The notes: generated by a model not told the origin, from the letters alone. Positions 1-10,714 are shown, counted from the stretch's first letter. The stretch is 64,000 nt of DNA from Delphinapterus leucas (GCF_002288925.2 NW_022098069.1:79740919-79804918); one strand, 5' to 3'. Program-made: numbers and translations.

Positions 1-279
1 GAGAAAAGCTATTGTTCAATTATTCTCATGATTCTCTTTTTGCCTGAAATACGCACCACACCTTTCATGTTGCAACCCAAACCTTCCACTTTTAGATCAC
101 TGCGTAACCTTTAAAATTCATATCAATTTTTTACTTTGTGTGTGATGCCTAATACCAGGATAAACTAATCCCTCTTTGCCCTACACCCGCTTCGCCTCCC
201 TATACCCTGTACACAGTTATCACTTGTAAGTTGTTCCCCCTTTATTTGTTCATGTGCTCTTTCTATCACTCTCTTCACT

Positions 280-405
280 ACTTTACACAGCACCAGGGTG
301 TTTGTTTTATTCTTTTTATTATGGCCAATACATAACCCAGCACCTGTCATACAGTTAGCACTCAGCAAATATTTGTGGTGTGCATGCATTCACGAATGAA
401 AAAAT
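280..405 (+). repeat. L2 LINE 3' tail
   Basis: The stretch holds the typical L2 ending: a 'cccagcacctgtcatacagt' block, then 'cactcagcaaatatttg' and a degenerate 'tgaatgaa'-like end. L2 is an inactive LINE shared by all placental mammals. It is strongly diverged and has no open frame. The upstream edge is uncertain, and DNA from 1 to 279 shows nothing recognisable. Confidence 0.6.
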
Positions 406-1083
406 AATGACTACACATCTTCAGGGGAAAAAAAACTTCATTTGTTGGGGGGATAGGTAGTTTGCATTCACGTTATTGGGAAGTTGCTACTCATTATCTT
501 ACCCTCCTCATACAGTATCTTACCTTCCTCATACAGATTTTATCTTCTCGAGTAAAATACAACAGTCTTGAATTAATTTTTTTTCAGATCCATTCAATCC
601 TACACTATATTCTGCTTATATTTGATACTGTTTCCTTTTTATTTTCTTCCTAGTGGGTTATATTGACTTATTGGAATAAAACTCTAATTCTCTAATTCCT
701 TATTTATTTATTTATTTATTTTACATCTTTACTGGAGTATAATTGCTTTACAATGGTGTGTTAGTTTCTGCTTTATAACAAAGTGAATCAGTTATACATA
801 TACATATGTTCCCATATCTCTTCCCTCTTGCATCTCCCTCCCTCCCACCCTCCCTATCCCACCCCTCTAGGTGGTCACAAACCACCGAGCTGATCACCCT
901 GTGCTATGCGGCTGCTTCCCACTAGCTATCTATTTCACATTTAGTAGTGTATATATGTCCATGCCACTCTCTCACTTTGTCACAGCTTACCCTTCCCCCT
1001 CCCCATATCCTCAAGTCCATTCTCTAGTAGGTCTGTGTCTTTATTCCTGTCTTACCCTTAGGTTCTTCACGACATTTTTTTCC

Positions 1084-4000
1084 TCAAATTCCATATATAT
1101 GTGTTAGCATATGGTATTTGCCTTTCCCTTTCTGACTTACTTCACTCTGTATGACAGACTCTAGGACCATACACCTCATTACAAATAGCTCAATTTCGTT
1201 TCTTTTTATGGCTGAGTAATATTCCACCGTATATATGTGCCACATCTTCTTTATCCATTCATCCGATGATGGACACTTAGGTTGTTTCCATCTCTTGGCT
1301 ATTGTAAATAGAGCTGCAATGAACATTTTGGTACATGACTCTTTTTGAATTATGGTTTTCTCAGGGTATATGCCCAGTACTGGGATTGCTGGGTCATATG
1401 GGAGTTCTATTTGTAGTTTTTCTTTTCTTTTCTTTTTTTTTTTCTTTTTTTGCGGTACACGGGGCTCTCACTGTTGTGGCCTCTCCCGTTGTGGAGCACA
1501 GGTTCCAGACGCGCAGGCTCAGCGGCCATGGCTCACAGGCCCAGGCGCTCCACGGCATGTGGGATCTTCCCAGACCGGGGCACGAACCCGTGTCCTCTGC
1601 ATTGGCAAGCAGACTCTCAACCACTGTGCCACCAGGAAAGCCCTATTTGTAGCTTTTTAAGGAACATCCATACTGTTCTCCACAGTGGCTGTACCAATTC
1701 ACATTGCCACCAGCAGTGAAAGAGTGCTCCCTTTTCTCCACACCCTATCCAGCATTTATTGTTTCTAGATTTTTTGATGATGGCCATTGACTGGTGTGAG
1801 ATGATATCTTGTAGTTTTGATTTGCATTTCTCTAATGATTAATGATGTTAAGCATTCTTTCATGTGTTTGTTGGCGATCTGTATATCTTCTTTGGAGAAA
1901 TGTCTATTTAGGTCTTCTGCCCATTTCTGGATTGGGTTGTGTTTTTTTTGATATTGAGCTGCATGAGCTGCTTGTAAATTTTGGAGATTAATCCTTTGTC
2001 AGTTGCTTCATTTGCAAATATTTTCTCCCATTCTGAGGATTGTCTTTTTGTCTTATTTATGGTTTCCTTTGCTGTGCAAAAGATTTTAAGTTTCATTAGG
2101 TCCTATTTGTTTATTTTTATTTCCATTTCTCTAGGAGGTGGGTCAAAAAGGATCTTGCTGTGATTTATATCATAGAGTGTTCTGCCTATGTTTTCCTCTA
2201 AGAGTTTGATAGTTTCTGGCCTTACATTTAGGTCTTTAATCCATTTTGAGTTTATTTTTGTGTATGGTGTTAGGGAGTGATCTAATCTCATACTTTTAAA
2301 TGTACCTGTCCAATTTTCCCAGCACCACTTATTGAAAAGGCTGTCCTTTCTCCACTGTACATTCCTGCCTCCCTTATCAAAGATAAGGTGACCATATATG
2401 CATGGGTTTATCTCTGGTCTTTCTATTCTGTTCCATTGATCTATATTTCTGATTTTGTGCCAGTACCACACTGTCCTGATTACTGTAACTTTGTAGTATA
2501 GTATGAAGTCAGGGAGCCTGATTCCTCCAGCTCCATTTTTCGTTCTCAAGATTTCTTTGGCTATTTGGGGTCTTCTGTGTTTCCATACATATTGTGAATT
2601 TTTTTGTTCTAGTTCTCTGAAAAATGCCAGTGGTAGTTTGATAGGGATTGCATTGAATCTGTAGATTGCTTTGGGTAGTAGAGTCATTTTCACAATGTTG
2701 ATTCTTCCCATCCAAGAACATGGTATATCTCTCTATCTGTTGGTATCATCTTTAATTTCTTTCATCACTGTCTTATAATTTTCTGCATACAGGTCTTTTG
2801 TCTCCTTAGGTAGGTTTATTCCTAGATATTTTATTCTTTGTGTTGCAATGGTAAATGGGAGTGTTTTCTTGATTTCTCGTTCAGATTTTTCATCATTAGT
2901 GTATAGGAATGCCAGAGATTTCTGTGCATTAATTTTGTATCCTGCTACTTTACCAAATTCATTGTTTAGCTCAAGTAGTTTTCTGGTAGCATCTTTAGGA
3001 TTCTCTATGTATAGTATCATGTCATCTGCAAACAGTGACAGCTTTACTTCTTCTTTTCCGATTTGGATTCCTTTTATTTCCTTTTCTTCTCTGATTGCTG
3101 TGGCTAAAACTTCCAAAACTATGTTGAGTAAGAGTGGTGAGAGTGGGCAGCCTTGTCTTGTTCCTGATCTTAGTGGAAATGCTTTCAGTTTTTCACCATT
3201 GAGGATGCTGTTGGCTGTGGGTTTGTCATATATGGCCTTTATTATGTTGAGGAAAGTTCCCTCTATGCCTACTTTCTGCAGGGTTTTTATCATAAATAGA
3301 TGTCGAATTTTGTTGAAAGCTTTCTCTGCATCTATTGAGATGATCATATGGTTTTTCTCCTTCAATTTGTTAATATGGTTTATCACGTTGATTGATTTGC
3401 ATATATTGAAGAATCTTTGCATTCCTGGAATAAATCCCACTTGAGCATGGTGTATGATCCTTTTAATGTGCTGTTGGATTCTGTTTGCCAGTATTTTGTT
3501 GAGGATTTTTGCATCTATGTTCATCATTGATGTTGGCCTGTAGTTTTCTTTCTTTTTGACATCCTTGTCTGGTTTTGGTATCAGGGTGATGGTGGCCTCG
3601 TACAATGAGTTTGGGAGTGTTCTTCCCTCTGCTATATTTTGGAAGAGTTTAAGAAGTATAGGTGTTAGCTCTTCTCTAAATGTTTGATAGAATTCGCCTG
3701 TGAAGCCATCTGGTCCTGGGCTTTTGTTTGTTGGAAGATTTTTAATCACAGCTTCAATTTCAGTGCTTGTGATTGGTCTGTTCTTATTTTCTATTTCTTC
3801 CTGGTTCAGTCTCAGAAGGTTGTGCTTTTCTAAGAATTTGTCCATTTCTTCCAGGTTGTCCATTTTTTTGGCATAGAGTTGCTTGTAGTAATCTCTCATG
3901 ATACTTTTATTTCTGCAGTGTCAGTCGTTACTTCCCCTTTTTCATTTCTAATTCTATTGATTTGAGTATTCTCCCTTTTTTTCTTGATGAGTCTGGTTAA

Positions 4001-4104
4001 TGGTTTATCAATTTTGTTTATCTTCTCAAAGAACCAGCTTTTAGTTTTACTGGTCTTTGCTATTGTTTTCTTCATTTCTTTCTCATTTATTTCTGATCCG
4101 CTCT
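1084..4104 (-). pseudogene. L1 copy A ORF2: reverse transcriptase and C-terminal domain, no endonuclease
   Basis: Remnant of L1 ORF2p, the enzyme that nicks target DNA and reverse-transcribes L1 RNA. The endonuclease is absent: linker sequence joins directly to the ORF1-ORF2 spacer at about 4099-4103. An open frame of 388 codons (3899 to 2733) carries the RT core: an Asp-containing '[10 protein letters not shown]' at residues 187-196, '[12 protein letters not shown]' at 246-257 and an intact FADD box at 290-293. A TAG at 2733-2735 replaces an expected Trp codon. The same frame then continues for 202 codons (2711-2103). After a SINE insertion at 1423-1642, the end of the protein is read at 1326-1084. 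A one-base shift just upstream of 3899 separates the linker from RT and is shared with copy B. Non-functional. Confidence 0.92.
1423..1642 (-). mobile_element. CHR-2-like SINE inside L1 copy A ORF2
   Basis: A tRNA-derived SINE of the short whale CHR type. In minus orientation it starts with a 'gctttcctggtgg' head, keeps B-box-like 'cgggttcgtgcc', and ends in 'gtaccgc' plus an A-rich tail (T-rich 1422-1450 on plus). Imperfect TSDs 'ctatttgtagttttt' (1407-1421) and 'ctatttgtagcttttt' (1643-1658) flank it. It interrupts L1 ORF2, so it is younger than copy A. Like other SINEs it would have been mobilised by L1 proteins in trans. Confidence 0.93.
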
Positions 4105-4157
4105 TAATTGTTTTGGGTTTGTTATTGTAGGTCTTTTCCTTCTCTTGTGTTTCTTGC

Positions 4158-5050
4158 CTAGAGAAGATCCTTTAGCATTTGTTGTAAAGCTGGTTTGGTG
4201 GTGCTGAACTCTTTCAGCTTTTGCTTGTCTCTAAAGGTTTTAATTTCTCCATCAAATCTGAAAGAGATCCTTGCTGGGTAGAGTAATCTTGGTTGTAGTT
4301 TTTTCTCCTTCATCACTTTAAATATGTCCTGCCACTCCCTTCTGGCTTGCAGAGTTTCTGCTGAAAGTTCAGCTGTTAACCTTATGGGGATTCCCTTGTG
4401 TGTTATTTGTTGTTTTTCCCTTGCTGCTTTTTATATGTTTTCTTTGTTTTTAATTTTTAACAGTTTGATTAATATGTGTCTTGGCATATTTCTCCTTGGA
4501 TTTATCCTGTATGGGACTCTCTGTGCTTCCTGGACTTGATTAAATATTTCCTTTCCCATATTAGAGAAGTTTTCAACTATAATCTCTTCAAATATTTTCT
4601 CAGTCCCTTTCTTTTTCTCTTCTTCTTCTGGAACCCCTATAATTTGAATGTTGGTGCGTTTAATGTTGTCCCAGAAGTCTCTGAGACTGTCCTCGTTCTT
4701 TTCATTCTGTTTTCTTTATTCTGCTCTGCAGTAGTTATTTCCAGTATTTTATCTTCCAGGTCACTTATCTGTTCTTCTGCGTCAGTTATTCTGCTATTAA
4801 TCCCTTCTAGAGTATTTTTAATTTCATTTATTGTGTTGTTCATCATTGTTTGCTTCATCTTTAGTTCTTCTAGGTCCTTGTTAAATGTTTCTTGCATTTT
4901 GTCTATTCTATTTCCAAGATTTTGGGTCATCTTTACTATTATTATTCTGAATTCTTTTTCAGGTAGACTGCCTATTTCCTCTTCATTTGTTAGGTCTGGT
5001 GGGTTTTTTTCTTGCTCCTTCATCTGCTGTGTGTTTTTCTGTCTTCTCAT
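4158..5050 (-). pseudogene. L1 copy A ORF1 (RNA-binding protein), frameshifted
   Basis: Relic of L1 ORF1p, the trimeric nucleic-acid chaperone that coats L1 RNA. The start was chosen at 5050 because the peptide 'MRRQKNTQQMKEQ' begins there and the same start is seen in copy B at 48189. The first ~115 codons form a Lys/Glu-rich heptad region, expected to be coiled coil. Near 4697 a one-base loss shifts the frame, after which RRM and C-terminal sequence ('AETLQARREWQDIFK'-like) can be followed in another frame to a stop at 4158-4160. The frame is also open upstream of 5050 to 5425, across the 5'UTR end. Not functional. Confidence 0.88.
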
Positions 5051-6988
5051 TTTGCTTATCTTACTGTGTTTGGGGTCTCCTTTTTGCAGGCTGCAGTTTC
5101 GTAGTTCCCGTTGTTTTTGGTGTCTGTCCCCAGTGGCTAAAGTTGGTTCAGTGGGTTCTGTAGAGGAGGGGAGGGGACTAGTGCCTGTGTTGTGGTGGAT
5201 GAGGCTGGATCTTGTCTTTCTGGTGGGCAGGTCCACGTCTGGTGGTGTGTTTTGGGGTGTCTGTGTACTTATTATGATTTTAGGCAGCCTCTCTGCTAAT
5301 GGATGCGGTTGTGTTCCTGTCTTGTTAGTTGTTTGGCATAGGGTGTCCAGCACTGTAGCTTGCTGGTCGTTGAGTGAAGCTGGGTGTTGGTGTTGAGTTG
5401 GAGATCTCTGGGAGATTTTCGCCATTTGAGATTACATGGAGCTGGGAGGTCCCTTGTGTACCAGTGTCCTGAAGTTGGCTCTCCCTCCTCAGAGGCACAG
5501 CACTGACTCCTGGCTGCAGCACCAAGAGGGTTTCATCCACACGGCTCAGAATAAAAGGGAGAAATAGTAGAAAGAAAGAGGATAAAATAAAATAAAATAA
5601 GGTAAAGTAAAATAAAGTTATTAAAATAAAAAAATAATTATTAAGAAAAAAAATTTTTTTAAGTAAAAAAAAAAAGGACGGATAGAACCCTAGGACAAAT
5701 GGTGAAAGCAGAGCTATACAGACAAAATCTCACACAGAAGCATACACATACACACTCACAAAAAGAGGGAAAGGGGAAAAAATAACAAATCTTGCTCTCA
5801 ATTTGGGATGATTCATGGTCTATTCAGGTATTCCGCAGATGCAGGGTACATCAAGTTGATTGTGGAGATTTAATCCGCTGCTTCTGAGGCTGCTGGGAGA
5901 GATTTCCCTTTCTCTTCTTTGTTCACACAGCTCCCGGGTTTCAGCTTTGGATTTGGCCCCGTCTCTGTGTGTAAGTCACTGGAGGGTGTCTGTTCTTCGC
6001 TCAGACCGGACGGGGTTAAAGGAGCCACTGCTTTGGGGGCTCTGGCTCACTCAGGCTGAGGGGAGGGAGGGGTGCGGACGCGGATCGATCCTGCAGCAGC
6101 AGAGGCCGGCGTGACGTTGCACCAGCCTGAGGCGCGCCTGCGTTCTCCCGGGGAAGCTGTCCCTGGATCCTGGGACCCTGGCAGTGGCGGGCTGCACAGG
6201 CTCCCCGGAAGGGAGGTGTGGAGTGACCTGTGCTTGCACACAGGCTTCTTGGTGGCGGCAGCAGCAGCCTTAGCATCTCATGCCCGTCTCTGGGGTCTGC
6301 GCTGTTAGCCGCGACTCGCGCCTCTGGAGCTCCTTTAAGCAGCGCTCTTAATCCCCTCTCCTCGCGCACCAGGAAATAAAGAGGGAAGAAAAAGTCTCTT
6401 GCCTCTTCGGCAGGTCTGGACATTTCCCCGTACTCCCTCCCGGCTAGCTGTGGCTCACTAGCCCCCTGCAGGCTGTGTTCACGCCGCCAACACCAGTCCT
6501 CTCCCTGAGCTCCGACAGAAGCCCAAGCCTCAGCTCCCAGCCCTGCCCATCCCAGCGGGTGAGCAGACAAACCTCTCGGCCTGGTGAGTGCTGGTCGGCA
6601 CAGATCCTCTGTGCGGGAATCTCTCCGCTTTGCCCTCAGCACCCCTGTTGCTATGCTCTTATCCGAGGCCCCGAAGCTTTCCCCCTCTGCCACCCGCAGT
6701 CTCCGCCCACAAAGGGGCTTCTAGTATGTGGAAACCTTTCCTCCTTCACGGCTCCCTCCCGCTGGTGCAGGTCCCGTCCGTATCCTTTTGTCTCTGTTTA
6801 TTCATTTTTCTTTGGCCCTACCCAGGTACGTGGGGAGTTTCTTGCCTTTTGGGAGGTCTGAAGTCTTCTGCCAGCGTTCAGTAGGTGTTCTGTAGGAGTT
6901 GTTCCACGTGTAGATGTATTTCTGATATATCTGTGGGGAGGAAGGTGATCTCTGCGTCTTACTCTTCCGCCATCTTCCCAGAATCCCC
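5051..6988 (-). promoter_or_regulatory. L1 copy A 5'UTR / internal promoter region
   Basis: The 5'UTR of copy A. L1 5'UTRs act as internal Pol II promoters. The outer part (about 5930-6800) is GC-rich with many CpG dinucleotides, unlike the AT-rich surroundings. The outermost bases include 'aagatggcgg' (6967-6977, minus), which fits a YY1 site like the one known at the start of human L1. An A/T-rich tract at 5577-5680 separates the GC-rich part from the ORF1-proximal part. Copy B has the corresponding layout at 46038-48188. Promoter activity is inferred from the family, not shown. Confidence 0.7.
5325..5540 (-). CDS. Small upstream open frame in L1 copy A 5'UTR (71 codons)
   Basis: An open frame on the L1 sense strand upstream of ORF1. 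Its N-terminal half matches the small frame at the same place in copy B (47694-47939): both have 'V-x-x-V-P-L-R-x-E-S', then 'Q-D-x-G' and 'ISNGE'. The two then diverge because of an indel. It is unclear whether the lineage ever translated this peptide; shared nucleotide ancestry alone would preserve similarity. No known domain is recognised. Confidence 0.3.
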   Translation of the reverse strand: MDETLLVLQPGVSAVPLRRESQLQDTGTQGTSQLHVISNGENLPEISNSTPTPSFTQRPASYSAGHPMPNN

Positions 6989-6997
6989 CTAATTCCT

Positions 6998-9255
6998 GTT
7001 TTCTGTAACATATTTCTTTTTGAACTTCATTTCTATTAATTTGTCTTTCGACAACTCTCATTCCAAGAATCTAACTTTATTCAAGTCCAATTATAGCCCT
7101 GGCACTCTTGTTTCTCAGAGAACACATTACTGAATTTGCTGCTGAAAACAAATAAACAACAAATCTGCAGAAATTATGGAGTTGTAGAACAATGCTTTAG
7201 ACCTCACAATTGACTTTGCTTTTATTGTACATGTCTCTGTAGGAAATATAGAAAGATGCCTTATTACATTCTCAGCTAATAACTTCCTCTTCCCAGGGCT
7301 GTTAGCTAGGTATTTTTTCCTCATGTTAAAATGAGAAAAGATTGCTTGAGGATGGAAGTAAAGATATTGTTTAAAACAATAAAAATTTAATGGAATACTG
7401 TACAGGCAAAGGGATGAGATTGTATAACTGCTCTAGTTCTTGCCACTCCATTATGTATCTGAATTAAACATAGGATTTTCTCTATCCCACACTAAAAGCA
7501 ATCTTGGGTAAGAGCAAATTTGGTTATATTTTTTAACATATTTTAATTAACAGTTTCTAGTTTTGGAAAGGAGAAAGTAACATATTTATAATAGTCATAG
7601 AAATATTTCATATTCTTATTATACATAGGTAGATATACACATGTATATTACCTCTTCAAAATATTTTATCTCCCATCTTATATTCAGGATTGCATCTAAA
7701 GAATCATAAACCAAATTCAGGAGAATTAGTTCAGTGAGCAATAATACAATACATATATGGTGAAATATTAGTTGAGGAACTATCACAGAATAACCTCAGT
7801 TTTACAACATGCTTGAAAAAACACAGACACACACACACAAGTTTTCATCATGGTGTTTAAGATAGGTGTGCATTTGACTGTAATTTATTTTGATAAAAAA
7901 TTAGAAAATACAAGGCTATTAGTGAGGTTGATTTGTTTCTCACTCTATTATGCTGAATATCAAATAGTTAATTTCAGTAGACTGTATAATAAAAAATAAA
8001 GACTAAACAATATTGGTTAAATAGTGCTGCACTGCTGCATACAAAACAAACCCCTTCATGTTAAAGTGAGTATATATTGTAGCATAAATAAATATTTATA
8101 TTACAAATAGTAAGAAGATAATTACAATGAAATTAAAAATATAATAAGGAAATTGCAAGTATACAGGTATGCACAAAAGTCACTGTCTAATAATATAAAA
8201 TATTTAAAAATTCTTGTCAAAACAATTGCAGGCTCTAATTATATTTAATTCTTTAGAATACTGAATTTCACTACACATTCTGAAACACACACCTAAACTT
8301 ATAGCTCCAAATATATAATCAATCCTTAACTTGTCTAAATGTTGTTCAGTAAATATGTATATATAAAAGTTATTAACATAATGAATTATAAATATATATA
8401 TACACCATAGATACATATATAAAAGGTATGATGAATATAATTACATTCTTATGTATAAATATATTTTTGTAGATATACATTTACATATATGTATTTGTCA
8501 AAGTAATCAATGGGCATTATAAAACTAGAAAACTACGCATACAAAAACATAAAATTTTAATGCACATTTCGGCCCTTAGAATAACACAGTTAAATACTTG
8601 ATAGGTATAGTCATCTAAAAATCTGCTTATCTGTTTATTTGTTTATATCCATCTATCCATCCATTCATCCATCCATCTTCATAACTATTTTTCTGTCTCT
8701 GTCTCTCTATCCTTCTATACATTCTTCTATCAATTTCAATGTTTCTCTGCATTATAATTACTTAAACAAAAATCATAGAGGACAAGAAATTTTCATTCAT
8801 TGCCTTTTCCTCTCATTATGTACTATTTATATAATATTTATTATGTCACTAACCAGGTATGTTAGAGAAAAATTTTTATAAATGGGGCTAGAATAGGAAG
8901 TAACCTTTTACCTGTTTTTAATCAAATTTTGTGACAAATGATATATTCACAATAATCATTCAATATCTCAGAAAATTATCTAAAGTATACTTATTTCTCA
9001 TATTTATGGCTATTGAGCAGCAAAAAAATTTTAATCTGAATCATTTAAGTAATTTTCTAAAAGCATTCTAATTTATGTCATACCTGTCCCAAGTCCTAAA
9101 GATTAATGTTATCTTTTAGTTGAGCAAGACTACAATAATTCTCACAGGCAATATAAAATGTTCCCCTTGAGCCAGATACAGAAGTTAAATTCCACATTGG
9201 CATTTGTCCTAGTTTGTCATTGATATAAATTAAATTTCAGCTCTTCCACCATTAA
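6998..9255. other. AT-rich DNA, no recognised gene
   Basis: About 2.2 kb of AT-rich DNA between L1 copy A and a mariner-type hairpin. It contains short AT-alternating runs (for example around 8390-8410) and a tetranucleotide repeat listed separately. No repeat family or coding frame is recognised. Short open frames such as 7127-7324 and 8204-8416 look like chance. Confidence 0.55.
8646..8716. repeat. (ATCC)n tetranucleotide and CT-rich microsatellite
   Basis: Imperfect 'atcc' units run from about 8648 to 8680, followed by 'tctgtctctgtctctct' to about 8711. Simple sequence repeat. Confidence 0.8.
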
Positions 9256-9304
9256 TATTGTGTTGGCTCTAAAAACCCAAACGAACTTTTTGACCAACCC
9301 AATA
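9256..9304. mobile_element. Short mariner-type inverted-repeat element (MITE-like)
   Basis: A 49-bp element with near-palindromic ends: 'tattgtgttggct' on the left and 'gaccaacccaata' on the right, with TA at both outer edges as expected for Tc1/mariner insertion. The right arm includes 'cccaaacgaactttttg', which matches the recalled end of ruminant/cetacean mariner-derived repeats. Only the two ends remain and there is no transposase. Related hairpins in cattle are reported to give the miR-2284/2285 family. Confidence 0.6.
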
Positions 9305-9671
9305 CTATGGATTTGTCTATAATTAAGGACATCTTATAATATCACACAAGTCATTGAAACAACAGACATTAAATACATGCTTCAAGATTCATATGTGTGG
9401 TAATACAGAGAAGCACACTGTCTAGAATGGTGCTTAATGTAGACATCATGCCCACCCTGCCAATAACCAGTGCAGTCGTGATAACTACCAGCTATTTGGT
9501 CGGTTATGAGTCTTGATTAGAACCCAAATAAAGGACAAATAAGTTTATCAAATAAAGAAAATACACCTGTTTTTGATCAGGTAAATGTTAATTAATCTAA
9601 GATTCTAATTTAATCCAATGGTTAATATAAATAAAAAATTTATCTCATCTCTCTTGGGACATATTAAATTT
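9305..9671. other. No recognised feature
   Basis: Roughly 370 bp of non-coding DNA between the mariner-type hairpin and a SINE. No repeat or gene recognised. Confidence 0.5.
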
Positions 9672-9680
9672 TGTATGTGA

Positions 9681-9884
9681 TTTTTTTTTTTGCGGTATGT
9701 GGGCCTCTCACTGTTGTGGCCTCTCCCATTGTGGAGCACAGGCTCCGGATGCGCAGGCTTAGTGGCCATGGCTCACGGGCCCAGCCGCTCCGTGGCATGT
9801 GGGATCTTCCCGGACCGGGGCACGAACCCGTGTCCCCTGCATCGGCAGGCAGACTCTCAACCACTGCACCACCAGGGAAGCCCC
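9681..9884 (-). mobile_element. CHR-2-like SINE
   Basis: Short CHR-type SINE in minus orientation, complete from 'ggcttccctggtgg' to 'ataccgc' plus tail. TSD 'tgtatgtga' followed by T's at 9672-9680 and 9885-9893. Its outer edge nearly touches the next SINE at 9914. Confidence 0.93.
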
Positions 9885-9913
9885 TGTATGTGATTTTTTT
9901 AACAAAACTCTAC

Positions 9914-10243
9914 CTTCTTTTGTTTTTAAATTTTTATTTATTTTTGGCTGTGTTGTGACTTCGTTGTTGCACGCGGGCTTCCTCTAGTTGTGGCAAGCAG
10001 GGGTTACTCTTCGTTGCAGTGAGTGGGCTTCTGATTGAGGTGACTTCTCTCATTGCAGAGCATGGGCCCTAGGCACATGGCTTCAGTAGTTGTGGCTTGC
10101 AGGCTCTAGAGCACAGGTTCAATAGTTGTGGCGCACGGGCTTAGTTGCTCCACGGCATGTGGGATCTTCCCAGACCAGGGATCAAACCCATGTCCCCTGC
10201 ACTGGCAGGTAGATTCTTATCAACTGCACCACCAGGGAAGCCC
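9914..10243 (-). mobile_element. CHR-1-like long SINE
   Basis: Long-form CHR SINE in minus orientation. It has the 'ttccctggtgg' head and repeated 'acaactattga'-type modules, and ends in 'cacagccaaaaataaat' (minus). A 14-bp TSD 'taacaaaactctac' lies at 9900-9913 and 10244-10257. It is more diverged than the neighbouring short SINE, so probably older. Confidence 0.93.
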
Positions 10244-10257
10244 TAACAAAACTCTAC

Positions 10258-10714
10258 AGTCTTATTAGTAAAGGATGAAAAAATGCTTGCTCTTTAATGC
10301 ACCATGAAATAAAACTATGTATAACTTTATCTGTACAAAATATCTTTGCCTTTTATTATAAAAGAACTTTGAAAAATTAATCAAAATGGTTCAACGATTT
10401 ATTAGACCATCAATATAAATTATAATACAATATTTTTCCATGAATTATATAAGGCAAATAATAATAACACTCTTCTAATAGAAAAAGAATAATTAGAAGA
10501 GAATGTGAAAAGTACTGTTTAAATTTAGGACAAATTGTGTTATGAGAGTGGTGTTAATGTTTGTAATTGACTAATGGACAAAATGGCATATACTAAATCC
10601 ATTAAAATCTTATTTATAGAGTTACTATATTCTGGTTTATATGCTGGAACATTTACAGAATATTTATTTTCAAAGAATATAGTACCTAGCTATCAATCAA
10701 TTACACATTTTATG
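10258..10714. other. AT-rich DNA, no recognised gene
   Basis: About 450 bp between a SINE and an L1. Nothing recognised. Confidence 0.5.

Larger units (their letters stand above)
701..6988 (-). mobile_element. L1 LINE copy A, end-to-end but defective
   Basis: A complete-length L1 on the minus strand. Its 3' end is an A-rich tail (T-rich on plus, 701-720), followed by the 3'UTR to about 1083, ORF2, ORF1 and a GC-rich 5'UTR whose outer edge reads 'ggattctgggaagatggcgg'. A perfect 9-bp TSD, 'ctaattcct', lies at 692-700 and 6989-6997, so this is a true retrotransposition product that kept its 5' end. Defects: about 1.03 kb corresponding to the ORF2 endonuclease is missing at 4099-4103, a SINE sits in ORF2, ORF1 is frameshifted and ORF2 has a nonsense codon. 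By eye it is close in sequence to copy B (46038-53559) and copy C (55980-59028), so they are one L1 lineage. Confidence 0.95.

Noticed and set aside
2848..3444. A 198-codon plus-strand open frame
   Set aside because: Antisense shadow of the L1 reverse transcriptase frame 3899-2733.
4476..5396. A 306-codon plus-strand open frame
   Set aside because: It is the antisense of L1 copy A ORF1 and its upstream leader. It is rich in Leu, Phe, Ser and Cys, as expected from antisense of Lys/Glu/Gln-rich coding sequence.
5930..6800. CpG-rich block considered as a gene promoter CpG island
   Set aside because: It is the L1 copy A 5'UTR, bounded by L1 sequence and a TSD.
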